50,468 nucleotides of DNA from Lentimicrobium sp. (GCA_024709105.1 JANJXJ010000214.1:1-50468), one strand, 5' to 3'; numbered from the stretch's first letter, positions 6,250-15,505 are shown. Numbers and translations are program-made. The notes: generated from the sequence alone by a model not told the origin.

Positions 6250-8604
6250 ATGAAAAAACTACACATTCTTCTCCTGCTCATTAACCTGGCATTTTTTTCT
6301 GCTGTTTTTGCCGATAGTCCCGAAAATACCGAAGGCAAAAGGTTCACCATCAGCGGCAACATCCGCGACAGCGAAACCGGTGAAGAACTCATAGGAGCAA
6401 CGTTCTATGTAAAGGAACTCAAAACCGGTACGGTTGCCAATCAATATGGATTCTATTCAATAAGCCTTATCCCGGGTGAATATAAAATTGTAATTTCGTT
6501 TGTTGGTTACCAGCCGTTCGAAAAAACCATCTCGCTGCGCGAAAACATTACTTTGAACGCCGAACTAAATCCTGTAAAACAATTGCTTCGCGAGGTGGTG
6601 ATAACAGGACAGAAACCCGACGACAACATTCGCAAAGCCGAAATGAGTGTGGTGCGGATGGATATAAAAACCATCAACCGCATTCCGGCACTTATGGGCG
6701 AAGTGGATGTAATAAAAGCCATTCAGCTGCTTCCGGGGGTTCAATCTACGGCCGAAGGTTCATCAGGTTTTAGTGTAAGAGGTGGCAGCCCCGACCAGAA
6801 TCTCATTCTGCTCGACGAGGCCATAGTTTACAATGCTTCGCATTTGCTCGGTTTTTTCTCGGTTTTTAACAACGACGCGATCAAAGATGTGGCTTTGTAC
6901 AAGGGCGATATTCCTGCTTCATACGGAGGCCGCCTCTCCTCGCTGCTCGACATCCGCATGAAAGACGGAAACCAGAAAAAGTTTGCTGCTACCGGCGGCA
7001 TTGGCACCATCTCCAGCAGATTAACGCTGGAAGGCCCGGTAATCGAAGACCAGACTTCTTTCCTCCTTGCCGGAAGAAGAACCTACGTTGATATTTTCCT
7101 GCCTTTTGCAAAAAACAAGGACATCAGAGACAATGTGCTCTACTTCTATGATTTGAATGCAAAAATTAACCATAAAATCAACGACCGGAACCGCATTTTC
7201 CTTTCGGGATATTTCGGCCGTGATGTTTTCAGCAATGATTTTGCCCGCATGAGTCTGGGAAATCAAACCGGTACCTTCAGATGGAATCATCTGTTTTCGC
7301 AGCGGATTTTTTCCAACTTTACCCTCATTCACAGTCAGTATGATTATGAACTGGGCACACCCGAGGGAAATGCCAATTCATTCATCTGGAAATCCATGCT
7401 GCAGAACCAAAGCATGAAAGGAGATTTTACCTGGTATGCAACTCCCGAAAACACTGTAAGGTTTGGAGTAATGGGCATCAGGCACACCTTTGACCCAGGC
7501 AAGGCCAATGGAACAGGCAAAGAGAGTCTTTTCACCGAATATAAATTACCCCGCAATTTTGCCATGGAGTATGGCGCTTATTTGAGCAACGAGCAAAAAA
7601 TAAGTGAAAAGCTTACCCTGAAGTATGGCATAAGACTTTCTCTGTTCCAGAATACAGGTCCTGCTACCATCTACAACTACGACAACGATTACAATGCTTA
7701 TGATTCGGTGAAATACGAGAAAGGCAAAATCATCAACACCTACTGGGCACCCGAACCACGGATAGGCCTGAACTATGTAATCAACGACAGGTCCTCGATA
7801 AAATCGAGTTACTCCAGAACAGTACAATATATACATCTGGCCCAAAATTCTACCGCCGGCACACCGCTTGATTTGTGGTTTCCCAGCAGCCCCAACGTAA
7901 AACCTCAGAAAGCCGATCAGTTTGCTTTGGGATATTTCAGGAATTTCAAAGAAAACACCTTCGAAACATCAGCTGAAGTATATTACAAAAACATGTACGA
8001 TGTAATTGACTTTAAAGACAATGCCGAACTGCTGCTGAACCCCAAACTTGAAGGCGAATTGCGCACCGGAAAAGGCTGGTCATACGGACTGGAGCTTATG
8101 GTAAAGAAAACCGATGGCAAGTTAAACGGCTGGGTGAGTTATACCCTTTCAACCACACGAAGAAAGGTAGAGGGCATCAACAATGGCGAAAGTTACAGAG
8201 CACCCTACGAAAAACCTCATAACATTTCGGTTGTGCTGAATTATGAATTTACCGAAAGGGCAGTGCTCTCAGCAAACTGGGTGTACGCAACCGGCAGCCC
8301 GGTTACCTTTCCAACAGGAAGAGCCATTATCGGCAATGTGATTGTACCTGTTTACAGCGACCGCAATTCATACCGACTACCCGATTACCATAGGTTAGAC
8401 TTATCGTTTACCTTAAAAAACAAAGTTAAAGAAGGACGCAAATGGGAAGGTGAATGGAATTTTTCAGTTTACAATGCTTATGGACGTAAAAATGCATGGG
8501 CCATCAACTTCGAGCAAGACCCCGACAATCCATATGAAACCTACGCTGAAAAGACATACCTGTTCAGCATAATCCCTTCAGTTACCTATAACTTTAAATT
8601 TTAA
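6250..8604 (+). CDS. TonB-dependent outer-membrane receptor with carboxypeptidase-like N-terminal domain
   Basis: The 784-residue protein begins with a signal peptide (MKKLHILLLLINLAFF...). Residues ~32-115 form a carboxypeptidase-regulatory-like beta sandwich (FTISGNIRDSETGEELIGA...VSFVGYQPF), then a TonB plug at ~125-240 (GFSVRGGSPDQNLILLDEA, YGGRLSSLLDIRMKDG) and a 22-strand-type barrel ending in SIIPSVTYNFKF with the terminal aromatic residue needed for outer-membrane insertion. It imports an unknown ligand across the outer membrane using TonB energy. It has no SusD partner; it is followed after 12 bases by a DUF4249 lipoprotein, a pairing that recurs in the phylum. The substrate cannot be read from the sequence. 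Confidence 0.92.
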   Translation: MKKLHILLLLINLAFFSAVFADSPENTEGKRFTISGNIRDSETGEELIGATFYVKELKTGTVANQYGFYSISLIPGEYKIVISFVGYQPFEKTISLRENITLNAELNPVKQLLREVVITGQKPDDNIRKAEMSVVRMDIKTINRIPALMGEVDVIKAIQLLPGVQSTAEGSSGFSVRGGSPDQNLILLDEAIVYNASHLLGFFSVFNNDAIKDVALYKGDIPASYGGRLSSLLDIRMKDGNQKKFAATGGIGTISSRLTLEGPVIEDQTSFLLAGRRTYVDIFLPFAKNKDIRDNVLYFYDLNAKINHKINDRNRIFLSGYFGRDVFSNDFARMSLGNQTGTFRWNHLFSQRIFSNFTLIHSQYDYELGTPEGNANSFIWKSMLQNQSMKGDFTWYATPENTVRFGVMGIRHTFDPGKANGTGKESLFTEYKLPRNFAMEYGAYLSNEQKISEKLTLKYGIRLSLFQNTGPATIYNYDNDYNAYDSVKYEKGKIINTYWAPEPRIGLNYVINDRSSIKSSYSRTVQYIHLAQNSTAGTPLDLWFPSSPNVKPQKADQFALGYFRNFKENTFETSAEVYYKNMYDVIDFKDNAELLLNPKLEGELRTGKGWSYGLELMVKKTDGKLNGWVSYTLSTTRRKVEGINNGESYRAPYEKPHNISVVLNYEFTERAVLSANWVYATGSPVTFPTGRAIIGNVIVPVYSDRNSYRLPDYHRLDLSFTLKNKVKEGRKWEGEWNFSVYNAYGRKNAWAINFEQDPDNPYETYAEKTYLFSIIPSVTYNFKF

Positions 8605-8616
8605 AACTACTCAACT

Positions 8617-9483
8617 ATGAAAACCACTCGCATAACTTCCGCATTCAAAGGACTGATTGCCATACTGGCAATAACTGCAGGTACAACTTCCTGTACTGAA
8701 AAGATTGACATTGAACTGGACGAAGGGTACACCCGCCTGGTAGTTGAAGGCATAGTTACCGACGATACTGCAGGTAACATAGTAACGCTGGCAAAAACCA
8801 CCAGTTACTTTTATTCTGAAGTACCTCCTGCTGTAAGCGGTGCTCAGGTGAGTGTTTTTGACGGAGAACAAACCATTTCCTTCAGCGAAACAGAGCCCGG
8901 AGTTTATACCGCACCCGAAGGATTCAGAGGGCAGCCCGGATTAACCTATACACTTAATATTCTGCTTGCAGAAGAAATTGGCGGTTACAGGGAATATTCT
9001 GCAGCTTCCTATTTGAATCAGCCTATGATTATGGATTCCATTCAGTCAGTTTTCAGGGACGATTGGGGAAAAGATGGCTTTTACGAAATTAAATGTTATG
9101 CTCAGGACCCCACAACCACAGACTTTTACATGTTCAAGGTGCTGAAAAACGGGCAATTGATGACAGACTCGCTCAATCTGGTATTTGTTACCGACGACAG
9201 ATTCTATAATGGCAATTACACCAATGGTATTGGCATTGGTTATCTGAATCAATCTTACGAAAAATATAAGGTGGAGGCAGGTGACATACTTTCGGTCAAG
9301 AGTTCCAGAATTACTGAAGAATACTTCAGGTTTGTAACCCAGCTTCAAATTCAGTCGGGTTATCAGAGCCCGCTTTTCAGTGGACCTCCTGCCAATATTA
9401 AAGGGAATATAAACCATGGCGCCATCGGCTTTTTTGCAGCCTATCCGGTAACATATTCACACTCAGTAGCGCCCGCAAAATAG
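8617..9483 (+). CDS. DUF4249 family lipoprotein
   Basis: The 288-residue protein has a lipoprotein signal peptide with the lipobox-like AGTTSC (Cys at about residue 27), so it should be anchored in a membrane and exposed in the periplasm or on the surface. The mature part (KIDIELDEGYTRLVVEGIVTDD, PPAVSGAQVSVFDGEQTISF, EPGVYTAPEGFRGQPGLTYTL) fits DUF4249, predicted beta-sandwich proteins encoded next to TonB-dependent receptors. The gene starts 12 bases after the receptor stop and is surely co-transcribed with it. A ligand-capture role similar to SusD is an inference from position only. Confidence 0.85.
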   Translation: MKTTRITSAFKGLIAILAITAGTTSCTEKIDIELDEGYTRLVVEGIVTDDTAGNIVTLAKTTSYFYSEVPPAVSGAQVSVFDGEQTISFSETEPGVYTAPEGFRGQPGLTYTLNILLAEEIGGYREYSAASYLNQPMIMDSIQSVFRDDWGKDGFYEIKCYAQDPTTTDFYMFKVLKNGQLMTDSLNLVFVTDDRFYNGNYTNGIGIGYLNQSYEKYKVEAGDILSVKSSRITEEYFRFVTQLQIQSGYQSPLFSGPPANIKGNINHGAIGFFAAYPVTYSHSVAPAK

Positions 9484-9619
9484 ACGGAAAACCGTGATTT
9501 CAAAAAATTAAAAAAGTGTTAAAAAAGCCTTGTCAAACAACAAAAGCAGAAACACTGCGTTAATTATGCAAACGATTGCGGAAATCACTTGAGTATTCAC
9601 CTTTTAAACTGTTTTGGCC

Positions 9620-9811
9620 ATGCTTGAGTACACTAAAACCATTTTGCAGAAAGTTAGTTTTAATCGTGAACTGTTCCGTAAAGAGCTGCTTAAATCCAGA
9701 CGCTGGCTCAGGCGCGAAGAACTTATATTATTGCAAGCCTGGTGTCTGGTTACTTTTAACGACCAATACAGCGATGTGCTGCGCGAAGTATTTAACAATA
9801 TTACCCGTTAA
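9620..9811 (+). CDS. Conserved small protein of unknown function (63 residues)
   Basis: The frame from ATG 9620 encodes MLEYTKTILQKVSFNREL... ending ...DVLREVFNNITR. The protein is rich in charged, helix-forming residues with regularly spaced leucines and aromatics, has no signal peptide or membrane segment, and should be a small cytoplasmic helical protein. I recall similar small proteins in other Bacteroidota genomes but no characterised function. An in-frame TTG at 9614 is possible but ATG is preferred. A strong intrinsic terminator 25 bases after the stop supports it as a real gene with its own transcript end. It may be read from the receptor operon or from its own undetected promoter. 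Confidence 0.75.
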   Translation: MLEYTKTILQKVSFNRELFRKELLKSRRWLRREELILLQAWCLVTFNDQYSDVLREVFNNITR

Positions 9812-9835
9812 CGGGACTTTTTTGGTGTTAATGTG

Positions 9836-9859
9836 AAAGGCCCTCTCCGGGCCTTTTTT
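9836..9859 (+). terminator. Intrinsic terminator after the 63-residue protein gene
   Basis: AAAGGCCC (9836-9843), a 5-base loop TCTCC and GGGCCTTT run into a T tract to 9859: an 8-bp GC-rich stem plus six Ts. Confidence 0.9.
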
Positions 9860-9965
9860 ATTATCCTCAGCTTATGTCTGATTAAATCAACATCCGTTTG
9901 GGAGTTCGGCCATAAACACTTCCATAAAAACTAAGTTCTGCAAAACTTTCATCGCGATAACATTC

Positions 9966-9973
9966 TATCTTTG
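9966..9973 (+). promoter_or_regulatory. -7 box of the LUD-domain gene
   Basis: TATCTTTG is an exact TAnnTTTG match 17 bases before the ATG at 9991; the -33 element is not clear. Confidence 0.5.
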
Positions 9974-9990
9974 GCAAAAAATAAAAGGTC

Positions 9991-10632
9991 ATGACAGAAC
10001 ATCATCAATGGCATATTGACACACTTGCAGAAAAAGTTGTTCAAAACCTTATCAAACATTCATTCAAAGCAGTTTATTTTCGCACAGCTGAAGAAGCATC
10101 AGCATACATTGCCAAAAGCTTCTCCCCTGGCCTTAAAGTGGCGTTTGGCGGTTCTTTAACTGCCCGGCAGCTGGGGCTGAGAGAACTTGCCGCTAAAGCC
10201 GGTGCCGAACTTATTGACCATGGAATAGCCGGCATCACCGAGCAGGAGCGCCTTGAAATTATGCGCCATGAATTAAGCAGCGATTTGTTCATCAGCAGCA
10301 CCAACGCGCTAACTATTGAAGGGAGCCTGGTCAATGCTGATGGATACGGAAACCGGGTAGCTGCCATGATTTTCGGGCCTAAAAAAGTGATTATCGTTGC
10401 CGGAATCAATAAAATTGTGGCCGATGAAGAGGCTGCCTTTGTCAGAATTAAAAATCTGGCCGCACCCATTAATATGAAAAGGCTTAACCGAAATACGCCC
10501 TGCACTGTTGACGGGCTCTGCCATGATTGTAATTCTTCCGATCGCGGATGCCGGGCATACACCATTTTGCGCCGCCGCCCCCAGCACACCCCTTCCGAAG
10601 TGATTATAATCGGCGAAAATCTGGGGATGTAA
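9991..10632 (+). CDS. LUD-domain (lactate utilization, LutC/YkgG-like) protein
   Basis: The 213-residue protein has the LUD/DUF162 fold signatures: KVAFGGSLTARQLGLRE, DLFISSTNALTIEGSLVNAD, GYGNRVAAMIFGPKKVIIVAGINKIV, and a C-terminal cysteine cluster CTVDGLCHDCNSSDRGC that could bind a metal or Fe-S cluster. Family members take part in lactate oxidation when encoded beside LutA and LutB, but here the gene stands alone between a terminator and purB, as is frequent for the stand-alone form in anaerobic bacteria. The function of that form is not established. The start is supported by the -7 box 17 bases upstream. Confidence 0.85.
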   Translation: MTEHHQWHIDTLAEKVVQNLIKHSFKAVYFRTAEEASAYIAKSFSPGLKVAFGGSLTARQLGLRELAAKAGAELIDHGIAGITEQERLEIMRHELSSDLFISSTNALTIEGSLVNADGYGNRVAAMIFGPKKVIIVAGINKIVADEEAAFVRIKNLAAPINMKRLNRNTPCTVDGLCHDCNSSDRGCRAYTILRRRPQHTPSEVIIIGENLGM

Positions 10633-10735
10633 CAATTTCATGAAAAATACATAAAGAAAAATCGAATTTGCATATCATTGATTATGTGATATTTACAATC
10701 TGACATGAATCTACTCTCAAATATTTTGAAAAAAA

Positions 10736-10768
10736 CTTGCAATCATTAAAATTGCTTCCTTACTTTTG
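10736..10768 (+). promoter_or_regulatory. purB promoter
   Basis: CTTG (10736-10739), a 21-base spacer and TACTTTTG (10761-10768) fit the Bacteroidetes promoter form; the predicted leader is about 20 bases. Confidence 0.6.
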
Positions 10769-10791
10769 AACTTTCGTTTAAAGTATCAGTC

Positions 10792-12144
10792 ATGGAATTA
10801 ACAGTCTTGAATGCCATATCTCCCGTTGACGGAAGGTACAGAAAACAGGTGGAAGGCCTGGCCTATTTCTTTTCAGAAGCAGCCCTCATTAATTACAGGG
10901 TTTATGTTGAGGTTGAATATTTTATAGCCTTATGTCAGATACCTCTGCCACAATTAAAGGATGTCACCAATCAAGACTTCGACAACCTGCGTGCGCTCTG
11001 CCGTGACTTTACTTTTACTGATGCTGCCGAAGTAAAAGAGATAGAAAGCATTACAAACCACGATGTTAAGGCTGTAGAATACTATCTGAAGAAGAAATTC
11101 GACAAAATGGGACTTGCCAAATACAAGGAATTTCTTCATTTCGGCCTTACTTCGCAGGACATCAACAATACCGCAGGTCCTTATGCGCTGAGGCTTGCCA
11201 TGGAAGACATTATGCTTCCAATACTCGAGGAACTTATCAAAAAGCTGAACGACAAAGCCAAAGCCTGGAAAAATGTTCCCATGCTTGCCCGCACTCACGG
11301 CCAGCCTGCATCTCCAACCACTGTTGGCAAAGAAATCTATGTTTTTGTTGAAAGACTGAAACAGCAGCTTAAACAGTTGAAATCCATTCCTTTTACTGCT
11401 AAGTTTGGAGGCGCAACCGGTAACTTCAATGCTCATTATGCAGCTTTTCCCGAAGTTGACTGGATTGCTTTTGCCGACAAATTTACACGTGAGCACCTGA
11501 GCCTTGAAAGGCAGAAAGTAACCACACAAATAGAACATTACGATAATCTGGCTGCACTTTTTGATGCATTTAAGAGAATTAACACCATACTCATTGACCT
11601 GAGCCGCGATATATGGGCTTATGTGAGCATGGATTATTTCAAACAGAAGATCAAAGCGGGCGAAGTGGGTTCATCAGCCATGCCTCATAAGGTTAACCCC
11701 ATTGACTTTGAAAATGCTGAAGGCAATCTGGGTATTGCCAATGCCCTGTTTGAACATTTATCAGCAAAACTGCCTGTTTCGAGGCTGCAGCGAGACCTTA
11801 CCGATTCAACAGTTACCAGAAACATCGGCATACCGGCAGCTCACTCAATTATCGCAATCAAATCCCTGATTAAAGGTCTGGCCAAGTTAGTGCTGAATGA
11901 AGAAAAAATTTCTCAGGATCTCGATAACAACTGGGCAGTTGTAGCTGAAGCTATTCAAACTATTCTGAGGCGCGAAGGATACCCCAAGCCCTACGAAGCC
12001 CTCAAAAACCTTACCCGCACCAATACCCGCATTACTGCAGAAGTTATCTACAGTTTTATTGAGAAACTCAATGTTAGTGAAAAGGTTAAAAAAGAGCTGA
12101 AAGCACTAAGTCCCCACAACTACACCGGGCATAACGGTTTTTAG
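10792..12144 (+). CDS. purB: Adenylosuccinate lyase
   Basis: The 450-residue enzyme cleaves fumarate from adenylosuccinate and from SAICAR, two steps of purine biosynthesis. Family signatures are intact: the N-terminal SPVDGRYRKQVEGLAYFFSE, THGQPASPTTVGKE (catalytic-base region), and the fumarase/aspartase-superfamily loop GSSAMPHKVNPIDFENAEGN. The length matches the family. It has its own promoter and lies head-to-head at its 3' end with alanine dehydrogenase, only 13 bases between stops. Nothing unusual is seen. Confidence 0.97.
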   Translation: MELTVLNAISPVDGRYRKQVEGLAYFFSEAALINYRVYVEVEYFIALCQIPLPQLKDVTNQDFDNLRALCRDFTFTDAAEVKEIESITNHDVKAVEYYLKKKFDKMGLAKYKEFLHFGLTSQDINNTAGPYALRLAMEDIMLPILEELIKKLNDKAKAWKNVPMLARTHGQPASPTTVGKEIYVFVERLKQQLKQLKSIPFTAKFGGATGNFNAHYAAFPEVDWIAFADKFTREHLSLERQKVTTQIEHYDNLAALFDAFKRINTILIDLSRDIWAYVSMDYFKQKIKAGEVGSSAMPHKVNPIDFENAEGNLGIANALFEHLSAKLPVSRLQRDLTDSTVTRNIGIPAAHSIIAIKSLIKGLAKLVLNEEKISQDLDNNWAVVAEAIQTILRREGYPKPYEALKNLTRTNTRITAEVIYSFIEKLNVSEKVKKELKALSPHNYTGHNGF

Positions 12145-12157
12145 TGCGGGTTGGCTT

Positions 12158-13381
12158 TTAATGAAATGCTGCTATCAGCAGGTCGATGTCCTTGTGCGGC
12201 AGATGAAAATGTTCACTGATGTAGCGGTTGGTGGAGATGCCATTATACAGGTAAACTCCGTTTCTCACACCGGTATCTGTACGCAGAATATTGTTTATTC
12301 CGCCTTCTTCACCGATTTTAAGCAGAATAGGAGCCAGCAGGTTACTCAGAGCTCTTGAAGCAGTGCGGGGAACACGCGAAGCAATATTTGGTACACAATA
12401 ATGCGTAACACCATATTTCTCGAAAACCGGGTTTTTGTGATTGGTAATTTCGGAGGTTTCAAAACACCCTCCCTGGTCAATGCTTACATCAATAATTATT
12501 GCACCGCCTTTCATTTGCTGAACCATTGCTTCGGTAACACAAACCGGCGACAGTCCTCCCTGTGGCCTGACGGCACCTATGGCTACATCAGCGGTTCTGA
12601 GGGCATCAAGTATGGGTTTGGGCTGCATTATGGACGTAAAAATGCGGGCTCCCAGATTATTTTGTAAGCGGCGCAGCCGGTAAACGGAGCTATCAAACAC
12701 CTTAACCAATGCTCCCATTCCCATGGCTGCACGTGTAGCAAATTCCCCAACTGTTCCGGCGCCAAGAATCACAACTTCGGTGGGAGAAATTCCACTTAAC
12801 CCGCCAAACATTAGTCCGCGGCCATAATCGGGATGACTTAAGTATTCAGCAGCTATCAAAATGGAAGTGTTTCCGGCAATTTCTGACATTGCCCTGATTA
12901 CCGGGAAGTTTCCATCCCTGTCCTTCATGTATTCATAAGAAAGAGCAGTTATTCGCTTGGCAGATAACTTTCTGAAATGGGTGTCGGTAAGTCCGGCAAG
13001 GTTAAGCGAAGAAAGCAGCACCTGTTTGCCGCGCATCATATCAATTTCAGCCGGAGTGGGAGGTGATACTTTAATAATAACATCACACTGAAATACTGTT
13101 GCAGATTCCATGGCAATTTCAGCGCCAGCTTCGCTGTATTGGGCATCGGCATAATGCGCTGCAATACCGGCCTGAGTTTCAACAACCACCTTATGTCCGG
13201 CATTTACCAAAAGCGCTACCGCATCGGGTACCAGCGAAATTCTGTTTTCGAGCCAGGCCGTTTCTTTGGGTACTCCCAGGCTGAGTCTGCAAGCCTGACT
13301 GGGCACCTCAAGACGCTCTTCCTGAGGCATCAACCCTGAAGAATGTGAAGGATAAACGTAATAATTACTCTGCTCCTGCAT
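12158..13381 (-). CDS. ald: Alanine dehydrogenase
   Basis: The 407-residue enzyme of the alanine dehydrogenase/PNT family interconverts alanine and pyruvate plus ammonia using NAD. Visible features: LGVPKETAWLENRISLVPDA (substrate domain), DVIIKVSPPT (the substrate-binding lysine region), SEIAGNTSILIAAEYL, and the Rossmann motif VVILGAGTVGEFATRAAMGM followed by VFDSSVYRLRRL. The C-terminal domain VIIDVSIDQGGCFETS is typical. It has an N-terminal extension of about 30 residues (MQEQSNYYVYPSHSSG...) before the family core, as seen in other Bacteroidota members. It sits downstream of tsaE on the same strand with a 65-base gap, so co-transcription is possible. Confidence 0.9.
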   Translation of the reverse strand: MQEQSNYYVYPSHSSGLMPQEERLEVPSQACRLSLGVPKETAWLENRISLVPDAVALLVNAGHKVVVETQAGIAAHYADAQYSEAGAEIAMESATVFQCDVIIKVSPPTPAEIDMMRGKQVLLSSLNLAGLTDTHFRKLSAKRITALSYEYMKDRDGNFPVIRAMSEIAGNTSILIAAEYLSHPDYGRGLMFGGLSGISPTEVVILGAGTVGEFATRAAMGMGALVKVFDSSVYRLRRLQNNLGARIFTSIMQPKPILDALRTADVAIGAVRPQGGLSPVCVTEAMVQQMKGGAIIIDVSIDQGGCFETSEITNHKNPVFEKYGVTHYCVPNIASRVPRTASRALSNLLAPILLKIGEEGGINNILRTDTGVRNGVYLYNGISTNRYISEHFHLPHKDIDLLIAAFH

Positions 13382-13446
13382 TGTAGCCCCCGATTTGATT
13401 TTCGAATTGCTAATATAAGCAAAAAATCAAAACGGCAGATTTCTTT

Positions 13447-13872
13447 TCAGGTAAATGTAAAAAACCGGCACTCACTATCGGGATCCACTGTAATTTCCAT
13501 AAAAACAGTGCCTTCGGGCAACAGATTACCAGCCAGCAAGGGCCATTCAATCAGGCAGTAAGCATCGCTGTACAAATACTCTTCAAAGCCGATATCAAGC
13601 AGCTCTGCCGGAGATTTTATCCTGTAAAGGTCAAAATGAAAAACAGGATCATTATTAATAGTGCGATACTCATTAACAATTGAAAAAGTCGGGCTGTTTA
13701 CAACGTCTTCAACCCCCAGTACCCGGCAAAATGATTGTATAAAAGTGGTTTTTCCTGCGCCCATTGACCCCAAAAGACCAAAAATACGATTTTCCGGATA
13801 CTTTTCCAGTACCACTTTTGCAACAGCATCCAACTCCTCCAGCGAATTACAGACAATCTTTTCCGGCTTCAT
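13447..13872 (-). CDS. tsaE: tRNA threonylcarbamoyladenosine biosynthesis ATPase TsaE
   Basis: The protein is 141 residues from the ATG at 13872; a GTG at 13878 abuts the porX stop and would add two residues. TsaE is the ATPase that powers the TsaB-TsaD complex making t6A37 in tRNAs reading ANN codons. Signatures: Walker A FGLLGSMGAGKTTFIQSF, the family block NSPTFSIVNEYR, and LIEWPLL near the end. It follows porX by six bases, so the two are translationally close and co-transcribed; this pairing is common in Bacteroidota. Its partner tsaD lies in this window at 41859-42875. Confidence 0.95.
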   Translation of the reverse strand: MKPEKIVCNSLEELDAVAKVVLEKYPENRIFGLLGSMGAGKTTFIQSFCRVLGVEDVVNSPTFSIVNEYRTINNDPVFHFDLYRIKSPAELLDIGFEEYLYSDAYCLIEWPLLAGNLLPEGTVFMEITVDPDSECRFFTFT

Positions 13873-13878
13873 GAACAC

Positions 13879-15432
13879 TTATTTTGGAATGAGGGTAATA
13901 AATGGAACCATCATTTCTTCCATCGAAATTCCTCCGTGCTGGAATGTGTTCCGGTAGTAATTCACGTAGTAATTGTAGTTGTTTGGATAAGCAAAGAAGT
14001 CGTTTCCTCGGCAAAAAACATAGTTACTGCTGACATTGGTTCGCGGAAGAAATGCTTCTGCAGGATTTTTTACTTCAAAAACCTCTTTGCGGTTATAACT
14101 CAAGCTTTTACCGGTTTTATAACGCAGGTTGGTATTGGTTGCTTTGTCGCCAACAATTTTAACTGGCCCATCAACCTTTACAGAACCATGGTCGGTGGTA
14201 ATGATGGTTTTTATTTTGCGTTCAGATAAAAACTTAAGAATATCATATAATGGAGAATGTTCAAACCAAGACAGGGTAATTGACCTGTAAGCAGCCTCAT
14301 CATCAGCCAGTTCGCGGATAACTTCCATTTCAGTACGGGCATGTGACAACATATCCACAAAGTTGTAAACCACAACATTCAGTGGATTTCCGGCAAGATT
14401 AGGCAAAGTTTCAACCAGTTTACGCCCTGCATTCAGATTCAGAATTTTATGATAGGAATACTTTACATCCTTTCCGAATCTTTTGAGGAGTTCGCCCAGT
14501 AATTCGCCTTCAAATTGATTTTTAGTCCCTTCGTCATCTTCATTAACCCAGTATTTGGGATATTTCTTTTCGATTTCAGTAGGCATAAGTCCCGAAAACA
14601 GGGCATTGCGCGCATACTGAGTGGTTGTGGGCAAAATGGCATAATAGATTTCATCAGATTCAACCCTGAACAATTCTTCGATTAATGGTTGCAATATTTT
14701 CCATTGATCATATCTGAGGTTATCTATAAGTACCAGAAAAACCTGAGAATTATCAGTAAGCTGAGGCAACACCTTCTCTCTCAACAAAGTATGCGACATT
14801 ACAGGCCTTTGCTGCGATTTTCCATTTACCCAGTCGAGATAATTATTTTCAACATATCTGCTGAACACCTGCCCTGCCTCATCTTTCTGCATTTTCAAAA
14901 TGTCAAGAATACCAGGATCTTGTGAGCGTTCCAGTTCCAGCTCCCAGAAAACCAGTTTACGGTAGATGGCCGTCCATTCATCAAAGTTTAAACGGTTACT
15001 GATTTCCATACCAATATTTCTGAATTGCTGCTGGTGTGAAAATGCAGTTTTTTCGCTGATCAGCTTTTTATTTTCCAGATTTTTCTTCAAACTGAGCAAA
15101 ATCTGATTCGGATTTACAGGCTTAATGAGGTAATCGGAAATCTTGGAGCCAATAGCATCTTCCATAATGGCCTCCTCCTCACTCTTGGTAATCATAACCA
15201 CAGGCAGGTTCGGAAAAAGATTCTTGATCTGAATCAGGGTTTCAATACCCGACAATCCCGGCATTTGTTCATCCAGAAAAACAATATTGAAGGGCCTGGT
15301 TTTCAGAATCTCGATGGCTTCCACTCCGTTGTTTGAAGTGTAAACATCATAACCTTTGTCTTTCAGGAAAAGAATATGCGGCTTGAGCAGGTCAATTTCA
15401 TCATCGGCCCAGAGTATTGCAATTTTGTCCAT
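13879..15432 (-). CDS. porX: T9SS response regulator PorX (receiver plus PglZ domain)
   Basis: The 517-residue protein starts with a CheY-like receiver (acidic pocket D10-D11, phospho-acceptor D54 in NIVFLDEQMPG, switch T/K in VMITKSEEE and ISDYLIKPVN), then a helical linker and a PglZ/alkaline-phosphatase-superfamily domain (~residues 200-500) with metal-ligand motifs LVLIDNLRYDQW, PTTTQYARNALFSG, VVYNFVDMLSH and ITTDHGSVKV. By family knowledge PorX regulates type IX secretion together with the kinase PorY and has zinc-dependent phosphodiesterase activity on cyclic oligonucleotides. No porY is adjacent. T9SS cargo genes lie at both ends of the window. It is the first gene of a porX-tsaE transcript. 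Confidence 0.95.
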   Translation of the reverse strand: MDKIAILWADDEIDLLKPHILFLKDKGYDVYTSNNGVEAIEILKTRPFNIVFLDEQMPGLSGIETLIQIKNLFPNLPVVMITKSEEEAIMEDAIGSKISDYLIKPVNPNQILLSLKKNLENKKLISEKTAFSHQQQFRNIGMEISNRLNFDEWTAIYRKLVFWELELERSQDPGILDILKMQKDEAGQVFSRYVENNYLDWVNGKSQQRPVMSHTLLREKVLPQLTDNSQVFLVLIDNLRYDQWKILQPLIEELFRVESDEIYYAILPTTTQYARNALFSGLMPTEIEKKYPKYWVNEDDEGTKNQFEGELLGELLKRFGKDVKYSYHKILNLNAGRKLVETLPNLAGNPLNVVVYNFVDMLSHARTEMEVIRELADDEAAYRSITLSWFEHSPLYDILKFLSERKIKTIITTDHGSVKVDGPVKIVGDKATNTNLRYKTGKSLSYNRKEVFEVKNPAEAFLPRTNVSSNYVFCRGNDFFAYPNNYNYYVNYYRNTFQHGGISMEEMMVPFITLIPK

Positions 15433-15478
15433 AATATTCGTTGTCAGATTATAAGAAAAAAGTGAAGGGCAAATAGTC

Positions 15479-15486
15479 TACCTTTG
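15479..15486 (+). promoter_or_regulatory. -7 box for the HD-domain gene
   Basis: TACCTTTG matches TAnnTTTG exactly, about 97 bases before the GTG start, and implies a long leader containing the stem-loop at 15506-15537. Confidence 0.45.
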
Positions 15487-15505
15487 CACTTCAATGGTCT
15501 AAGCA

